Source: Mesodorylaimus sp. YZB2_4 (Eukaryota > Nematoda > Enoplea > Dorylaimida > Dorylaimidae). From it: 64,000 nt of DNA. Every line of letters begins with the position of its first letter. Within the stretch, counting starts at the first letter, position 1. Positions 55,701 to 64,000 of this stretch are shown in pieces. Both the position numbers and the translations under genes were made by a program. The notes beneath the pieces are model-generated. The model was not told the origin of the DNA. It made no database searches and was given only the letters and a program-made list of their open reading frames with translations. The DNA lies in NCBI GenBank assembly GCA_030248295.1, contig JASANH010001439.1:110047-174046 (forward strand), read 5' to 3'.

Positions 55701-55780
55701 TTAATCATATCCACCATAAGAATCCAGAAAGTAACACCAAAAACCACATTTCGCCACATTTTCCAAAAGTGACAAGTCAT
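37761..55780 (-). CDS. Glypican, GPI-anchored heparan sulfate proteoglycan core protein
   Basis: Eight minus-strand exons: 55780-55636, 54521-54303, 52933-51963, 51409-51215, 51004-50901, 40860-40707, 38426-38021, 37930-37761; 2364 nt, 787 residues, all junctions in phase with GT-AG sites. Seen in order: signal peptide (NVVFGVTFWILMVDMING); VLCP ... GRCCSKS, the Cys pattern of the glypican N-lobe; YSECVSENYDRIQPFGDAPS; FQLNYCPLCSARV with RPCLSACQSAVQLCV, the diagnostic glypican signature; VDFCGPIK; ESNVNCWN; then acidic Ser-Gly sites for heparan sulfate (DSGDG, SSGDGALGDDDEGDD, GSGDDDE), and a C-terminal hydrophobic segment (SFWLALLASISISVILYRL) for GPI attachment. Glypicans modulate Wnt, Hedgehog and BMP signals at the cell surface. 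I cannot assign it to the Dally or Dlp subfamily. One intron is about 10 kb. Confidence 0.95.
38440..40706. other. Glypican intron with dispersed repeats
   Basis: Contains a tRNA 3'-half-like sequence on the minus strand at about 38470-38500 (GAGTTCGAATCCCGCTCGC), an inverted pair of the GGCTGAAACATCA family at 39380-39510, a full plus copy at 39430-39570, a 13-bp C run at 40364-40376, and no recognised nested gene. Confidence 0.5.
39380..39570. mobile_element. Foldback copy of the GGCTGAAACATCA family
   Basis: GCTGATGTTTCAGCCGCAAG followed by TATAGTC at about 39383-39409 faces GACTATGTCTGCGGCTGAAACATCA at about 39481-39505. The ~27-bp arms are separated by about 75 bp. The right half continues with CGAGGGGTTGAACC and ACTCTCTGCGACTTTCC as in the 20325 copy. 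Confidence 0.65.
42240..43200 (+). repeat. Tandem repeat, ~170-bp unit
   Basis: Blocks recur in the same order: AATCGATTACGTTGCAGTCAC (near 42363, 42558, 42706, 42868 and 43180), AGATTTCTAGCTGACT (near 42279, 42451, 42626, 42789) and AATTTCCCGCGCAATA (near 42301, 42473, 42646, 42814). The last units are more diverged. Confidence 0.85.
44143..44209. repeat. Hairpin of the GGCTGAAACATCA family
   Basis: GGGAGCGTCCCCCGTCAAGG then TGTTTCAGCC faces GGCTGAAACATCA and CCTGACGGGTGATGC, with about 10 bp between. This is a compact foldback of the same core as 24340-24640. Confidence 0.7.
44580..44595. repeat. Poly(C) run, 16 bp
   Basis: Sixteen consecutive C on the plus strand in the long glypican intron. 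Confidence 0.95.
45655..45670. repeat. Poly(C) run, 16 bp
   Basis: Sixteen consecutive C on the plus strand in the long glypican intron. Confidence 0.95.
46848..48066 (+). repeat. Direct segmental duplication, ~0.5-0.6 kb per copy
   Basis: Copy 1 (46848-47345) and copy 2 (47430-48066) share long near-identical blocks, for example GTTGGCTTCTGGTCAAACCA (46888 and 47468) and GCCTGCTGCCAGAAAACCTA near their right ends. Copy 2 is longer because of extra sequence around 47582-47815, which includes a perfect hairpin. Confidence 0.9.
47673..47709. repeat. Perfect 17-bp hairpin, 3-bp loop
   Basis: CTGGAAAACATCAACCT, loop CTC, then the exact inverted copy. It resembles the GGCTGAAACATCA core and occurs only in copy 2 of the duplication. 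Confidence 0.92.
49664..50345 (+). repeat. Tandem duplication followed by GTAAAATATGG motif repeats
   Basis: Two ~160-bp units (49664-49810 and 49824-49960) share CTGTCATCTTATGG, ATATCTGGAACCATATTTTA and AGAGTTTCAGTTYGCT. After them a short motif of the type GTAAAATATGGTTNCARGC recurs about six times to 50345. The motif equals the terminus of the MITE at 7432-7581. Confidence 0.75.
50345..50520 (-). mobile_element. tRNA-headed SINE, copy 2
   Basis: On the minus strand a B-box region (GAGGGTTCGACTCCCGCC) is followed by AAAATGATTGTCAATTATGTG, GTTCCTTAGCCCTCGAG and GGTGCTTGGCTATGGATAAA. This is the body and end seen at 24690-24875. The A-box side is diverged. Confidence 0.7.
51470..51950. repeat. 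GATCGATC-rich intron segment
   Basis: Glypican intron tract dense in GATCGATCGAT, TGATCA and ATTGATC, like the tract in CCNC at 20815-21080. Confidence 0.6.
52934..54302. other. Glypican intron 2
   Basis: No exon or repeat family recognised apart from a 13-bp C run at 54281-54293, close to the donor of the exon at 54521-54303. Confidence 0.45.
54522..55635. other. Glypican intron 1
   Basis: No exon recognised. A 17-bp C run lies at 55166-55182. Confidence 0.45.
55166..55182. repeat. Poly(C) run, 17 bp
   Basis: Seventeen consecutive C on the plus strand in the first glypican intron. Confidence 0.95.
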
Positions 55781-56606
55781 TGCCTGAAACAACGTTTTTC
55801 GAGTTTTTCCCCTACCGACTTCATCTTTCGCAATCTAGACCAGGTAATCATCGCGTTTCAAAACAACCGACATTATCATCAGTGCAATCATTAGCACTCG
55901 TCGCAACTGGTTCCACAAGGGGGGGGAGTAAACATTCAGTACAACTGCACTTATTCGTGAATATGGTTCCATTTAAATCAAGAAAACCCTCTCCTTTTCC
56001 CCAAATTATAACCGCGCCGTTGATTAGTCGGCGCTGGTAAGACAACAAAAACCGCACGCCCCCTTTTGTCGCACTTCTACTTTGAGCCTTTAAACAGCAT
56101 TTCAATGAACAAAGTTTGAAAGTAGGCGCAGTTAAAGCTGGGTTAGTCGAGATAGGAGAGCTAAAGTAATGAAAAGAAAAATAAACATAGCCTTCAGGAG
56201 GCAATGATAATGAAAACAGAAACGAGGCAGTTTACGCAACGATAAAGTTCATTTTTTATTATCTTCCACTTTTTTTAAACAATAAAAATAAATGAACTAG
56301 TTACACAATGATTCAAAAAGTCAAATCTCTGTTGCACAATCAAATGCATCCGACCAACCGACCGTTCGTTGACAGACCGCGAAGGAGACTGCCTGACTGC
56401 AATGCACCGCGCTGAGAGTTTGAATCAAAGTGTTCCCGCCAAAGGCAGTAAAGTGCCTATGCCAAGGCCACTTATGGCAAAGTGACATGCCACATGTGTG
56501 CGTTAAATTAGCATATTCTCAGATTCCGTCAGAAACAAAACTTTTGTCTCTAACGATAATTGTTTATTTTTTGAAACTTTAGTGAAGTAAATTAAAAACT
56601 TGAAAA
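55781..56606. other. Divergent intergenic region glypican / RPL35
   Basis: Shared upstream region of two divergently transcribed genes, 826 bp between the start codons. No recognised exon or clear promoter motif. The 60 bp before the RPL35 ATG are AT-rich leader. Confidence 0.45.
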
Positions 56607-57643
56607 ATGCCCCGTGTTAAATGTCACGAATTGCGTGGAAAAAAGAAGGAAGATCTGCAAAAACAATTGGATGATTTACGTCAAGAATTGGCTTCGTTGC
56701 GTGTGGCCAAAGTGACCGGGGGCGCCGCTTCGAAATTATCGAAAATGTAAGTTGTATTTTTTTTTACTTCCTGTAATTTTAATAATTATACTTTTAGTCG
56801 CCTCGTTCGGAAATCGATCGCTCGTATTTTGATCGTTATCAATCAAACGACGAAAGAAAATCTGCGCAAATTTTACAAGGTAAGATACAATTCCTCGTTT
56901 TTATTCCTCTTGACGCACTGTAAGTAGGAAAAGTTGTCCAATTTTTTTACTGTTCCGGCGGAATTTAGGCCAGTGGTATTAATTTCGTACTTAGGCCTAC
57001 TAAAAAGAGATATCTTGCGTTATGTTCGCTCTTGGGTTGAAAGAATGATATACCCCTCCTGGTGATCTTATTTAACCCTTTTTCTTGAATTTTTGGGTTC
57101 CAAAAAAGCTTGGAAAACCTAGAAAAGTCATGAAATCAGATAACTGCCTGAAACACTGGAGAAAAACGAATTTCAGGGCTTCAAATTTCGAGTTACCCGA
57201 CTTTTTAGTGCGCCCATTCATTATGTTTGAAGTCAGTGAATCAGTTGGGAGGCATTTAGTAGTGTTGAGACTGTGCGAAATGAATGAGTGAAAAATCGAA
57301 TTTTTGTCTGGAAAACCTCCAAAAATTCGGGAAAAAAATCTCTCTTTTCTTGTATGAACCCTTTAATTGTCAAGTTAGGCCTACTAGAATGTGATTTATT
57401 GCGTTGATTTTGCTTTTATCTTTTCGAAAATAGTCCGCTCAGGTGCATTCAATGTTATTCTTGAACTTGGTGAATCAGTTTTCAAACTTTCAGGGAAAGA
57501 AACGCTTGCCGTTGGATTTGCGTTATCGTAAGACTCGTGCATTGCGTCGGGCACTGACAAAACACGAAAGTTCGTTGAAAACGGCCAAGCAACAAAAGAA
57601 GGAACGATGCTTCCCAGCGAGGAAATACGCCATAAAGGCTTGA
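56607..57643 (+). CDS. RPL35: 60S ribosomal protein L35 (uL29)
   Basis: Three plus-strand exons: 56607-56746, 56798-56879 and 57494-57643, 372 nt, 123 residues, the standard eukaryotic length. It begins [17 protein letters not shown], has the coiled uL29 helices ([19 protein letters not shown]), [20 protein letters not shown] and [20 protein letters not shown], and ends [13 protein letters not shown]. It sits at the peptide exit tunnel of the large subunit, near the SRP and nascent-chain factor binding site. Junctions are AT|GTAAGT, TTTTAG|T, AAG|GTAAGA and TTTCAG|GG. Conserved throughout; nothing unusual except the second intron (about 610 bp) carrying unrelated short frames. Confidence 0.98.
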
Positions 57644-57882
57644 ATGTGACGGCCAGGGAAGACACCGATGTTGACGGTCCGAGTATGCCGTCTTTGTTTG
57701 TTAACTGTTGGTGAAGATTGAATAATTTGAAGAAGTCAATGTCGCTTTGGTTTCTAAACTTCTCGCATTCTTTTTTCACTGCTTTACATGCAAACAGAGC
57801 AAGGCTACGAGTCGAATGCTAACCTTTGGGCGATCGTGACATTTACCGCAGGGAATCATGGAAAATCAATTCGAAACTTTCA

Positions 57883-58389
57883 TCATGGCTTGGCGATCGG
57901 ATTCTTCTTGACGTCTATATTCGCACCTTTTTTGTCGATTGCTTTTTCTCCATTTCCATTCTTGATTTGTTTCTTTTCTTTCACTTTGGCTAGGGCATCG
58001 ACCAATTTCCCGCTACTTCGTCCATCGTCGTCGTTGGAGTCACTGCTCAACATTCCTAACACATTTCCACGCCTCGTTCTCCTGGCCAGTGGTTTTCGAT
58101 GTCGACGTCGTCGCATGTGGTTTCGACCACGTCGTCGTCGTCGTCGAAAATACTCGTAATCGCTGTCATCTTCGTATCGTGTGCGTCGAGCTCGTTTTCG
58201 AATCACGACAACAGTGACGATGACGGTCAAGATAATGATGACCACCACAACAACCACGATCAACAATGTTTGCCACCAGGACAGCACAAATTGCGACGAC
58301 GACCCGTTTCGATCTCGAAAATCGCTTTTTTCTTTCCCTGCAGGCGGCATCGGGGTGATGGTCGAACTCGTATTTGCGCTCATTTTCAT
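57883..58389 (-). CDS. Single-pass membrane protein with Arg-rich cytoplasmic tail, unrecognised
   Basis: One open frame of 168 codons from the Met at 58389 (MKMSANTSS) to the TGA at 57883-57885; an in-frame upstream Met would add 20 residues. A short polar N-terminus (about 40 residues) precedes a strong hydrophobic segment (WWQTLLIVVVVVVIIILTVI and following, about residues 37-62). Then come basic residues (RKRARRTR), an acidic DSDYEYF patch, a long Arg run (FRRRRRRGRNHMRRRRHRKP) and a Lys/Asp/Ser tail. The charge pattern favours N-out/C-in topology. No known family recognised. The frame is coding-like and fits neatly between RPL35 and NDUFB7. Part of the Arg run comes from CGA/CGT tandem codons, so some expansion is likely. 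Confidence 0.6.
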   Translation of the reverse strand: MKMSANTSSTITPMPPAGKEKSDFRDRNGSSSQFVLSWWQTLLIVVVVVVIIILTVIVTVVVIRKRARRTRYEDDSDYEYFRRRRRRGRNHMRRRRHRKPLARRTRRGNVLGMLSSDSNDDDGRSSGKLVDALAKVKEKKQIKNGNGEKAIDKKGANIDVKKNPIAKP

Positions 58390-58785
58390 CGACCTCCAAT
58401 TGACTAACCGACCGCTCGTCGCGAAGGATGGCACTCGCAATGAATGCAATGCAGCGAAGTGGTAGAACGAGTAATGTAAAGCACTTTACACTATCACTCA
58501 TTTCACCACTTGATGCATCATAAAACAGCTGTACACTACGACTCCACCCACTGCATTGAATTTATTGTGAGTGCTATCGCGCCACAAAAACAGCGCAAAT
58601 CTTTACATTGCTTGAAAATCATAATTTTTAAAAAGCTCTTTATGTCAACCGTTTCCTACTGTACCTGCAAATCACCAATGTGTAGGTTACTGTAGCCACT
58701 TGTGCGTGCCGCCGACTGTCGATTGATTTCGGTCTTGCTCTAATTTTTTGAATGTTATTTCTTCAATAAAAACTTTGAGCGAAAA

Positions 58786-59163
58786 ATGGGGAATGTGGTT
58801 CGTGGATACGAACATTGGAATGATCCGGAAGGCAGTCCAAGCCTGACATTGCCGAATCGTTTTGATCCAATGTACGGATTTCCGAACGGACGAAAAAAAC
58901 GTGAAATGAAAGTTAGCGAAGAAGAAATGGATCGTTACAATGTTCCTATTTATCAACGCGATTATTGCGCTCATCTACTCGTCGCCTTTTATAAATGTCA
59001 ACAAGAACATATGCCATTTGCGTCTGTTTATTGCGGCGATAAGAAACACGCTTGGGAAATATGTCAAGATGATGATCAGATTTTACGAATGAAAGAATAC
59101 GAACGCGAACGTCGTCTGTTGGCTAAGGAGCGTCGATTGAAAGAGCAAGGTGACGGAAATTAA
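58786..59163 (+). CDS. NDUFB7: NADH dehydrogenase (complex I) subunit B18/NDUFB7
   Basis: Intronless 125-residue frame (human 137). Begins MGNVVRGYEHW; MG at the start suits N-myristoylation, as in mammalian NDUFB7. FDPMYGFPNGRKKREMKVS is the conserved family block. The CHCH fold shows two Cx9C pairs: CAHLLVAFYKC and CGDKKHAWEIC, oxidised by the MIA40 pathway in the intermembrane space. The C-terminus is charged helix (EYERERRLLAKERRLK). It is an accessory subunit on the intermembrane side of the membrane arm. Lack of introns is unusual next to its intron-rich neighbours; a retrocopy is possible, but the frame is intact and no poly(A) trace or parental copy is visible here. Confidence 0.97.
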   Translation: MGNVVRGYEHWNDPEGSPSLTLPNRFDPMYGFPNGRKKREMKVSEEEMDRYNVPIYQRDYCAHLLVAFYKCQQEHMPFASVYCGDKKHAWEICQDDDQILRMKEYERERRLLAKERRLKEQGDGN

Positions 59164-59683
59164 GAAAATTAGGTTAGTTTTGGTTTTTTATTTAGTTCAA
59201 AACTGCCCTTTTTTTGATTTTGGGTAATTTGAATTTGCTTTCTGACTCGATAGCACAAATTTCGAACACACGATGTATTTCAGGCGTATAGGATGTGTAG
59301 AAATGTTTTTGTTTGCTGGGACGCCTGAAATTTCCTGTTCTTGAAGAAAAATAGTAGAATTGCAACTCAAGTAGTTTGTGAACTTACTTTGAACGTCGGC
59401 CAACTCACACGAGCAGTGTAAACCTACTGTACATATACTACAGTATAGACAGCATATGTACAGGACGATTATCTTCCGTTGAGCTGTAGCTCATGTTGCA
59501 ACGCAGCAGAATCATGCAACTTTTACACTCAAGTGCAACTTCTACACTCCACTTTACACTATTTTTGGCATTGCGACACAGCGCTTTGCGGTGCATGTTG
59601 GGGTGCACTGCTCGTTATATCATGGCTTCCAATGACTGAGGCAAATAATAATCACGGGCAAGATAGATGCATGATATGATCAC
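59164..59683. other. Convergent spacer NDUFB7 / PGGT1B
   Basis: No exon recognised. Holds the 3' flanks of two convergent genes and short ACACT-type repeats near 59520-59570. Confidence 0.45.
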
Positions 59684-63417
<3,734 letters not shown>

Positions 63418-64000
63418 CTGAAATCAAAATATCACAACATTTGGAGATTGTGATAAGACGCTCTGATAAGGAGACCTTATCACTACATGATAAATACCTT
63501 ATCAATGATAAGCCGCATGGTCTTCAGCTAGTGAAACAGTGCAGTGATAAGGTACTGTATATATGACTGATACCAACATGGACCACGCTTATAACTGACC
63601 ACACCAAAGTGATAACACTAGTGTGACCTCATGATGTAATGTGCATCCGTTATCGCTCTTATCAGTTACAGTGAGATATTCGACCAGCATTAGAAATGAC
63701 AAGCTTATCCTTCATAAGCCGTGCGTATCCACACTGTGCATTGGCTGGGCTGAGCATGGCTTAGTAACAGGTAATTGCCTTGCAGAGAACTGGTCGGTGC
63801 AATGTTGAACCATGTAAGCATTATATGCATAAACGGCAGCATAAAGAGTAAGATGTGATAAAAAAATTTGAATTACTACAGTGTAAATGCAAGTATGGAG
63901 GTACAGCATGTCATGATCTGATGGATGCAATGAGTGAATCCTTAAAAGGCAAGATCAGTTTCCATTCACTGCCTCACTAGCATCTGAACATTCCTATCTC
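63418..64000. other. PGGT1B intron with TGATAA motifs, to window edge
   Basis: No exon before the right edge. TGATAA/TTATCA occurs about ten times between 63440 and 63720, as in 8925-11215. Confidence 0.5.

Noticed and set aside
57396-57779. Minus-strand open frame opposite RPL35 exon 3
   Set aside because: Shadow of the conserved ribosomal protein exon on the other strand.

Overview
This window is animal nuclear DNA. The genes have many introns with GT-AG boundaries, and the set (glypican, cyclin C, BIRC6, a calponin/transgelin-type protein, cytosolic PheRS alpha, GGTase-I beta, RPL35, NDUFB7) is metazoan. A CR1/L2-like non-LTR retrotransposon, tRNA-headed SINE-like repeats, MITEs and long poly(C)/poly(G) runs fill introns and spacers. 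An invertebrate seems likely; I cannot name a phylum. Exon boundaries were read by hand from splice sites, phase and protein similarity. For the five genes complete in the window (FARSA, CCNC, calponin-like, glypican, RPL35) the exon lengths sum to a multiple of three.

Layout. 0.6-4.0 kb: unidentified minus-strand coding-like fragments on both sides of a 5'-truncated LINE (1509-3247, +). 4.8-8.8 kb: C-terminal part of BIRC6 including its UBC domain (-). 8.8-11.9 kb: no gene, but very dense in the motif TGATAA/TTATCA. 12.4-19.1 kb: complete PheRS alpha subunit gene (FARSA, -) that appears to carry an extra N-terminal EF-1beta-like GST-C domain. 19.3-21.9 kb: complete cyclin C (CCNC, -), about 200 bp upstream of the FARSA start. 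22-27.5 kb: repeats (poly-C minisatellite, foldback element, SINE). 27.5-28.8 kb: end of an unrecognised Ser/His/Arg-rich protein gene (+). 29.9-32.2 kb: calponin/transgelin-like gene (-). 32.9-36.7 kb: LINE and SINE relics and a 1.39-kb element with perfect terminal inverted repeats. 37.8-55.8 kb: one glypican gene (-, eight exons), with a 10-kb intron full of duplications. 56.6-57.6 kb: RPL35 (+). 57.9-58.4 kb: single-exon Arg-rich membrane protein (-). 58.8-59.2 kb: NDUFB7 (+). 59.7 kb to the right edge: GGTase-I beta subunit (PGGT1B, -), 5' end outside the window.

The genes are mostly housekeeping (translation, transcription, respiration, prenylation, ubiquitination) plus one cell-surface proteoglycan; they do not form one pathway. 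The most unusual points are the predicted GST-C/PheRS-alpha fusion, a ~320-bp inverted repeat that brackets the last two FARSA exons, a BIRC6 gene whose large N-terminal part is not present, a foldback repeat family with core GGCTGAAACATCA, and two elements with the same TIR start and 3-bp TNA target duplications.
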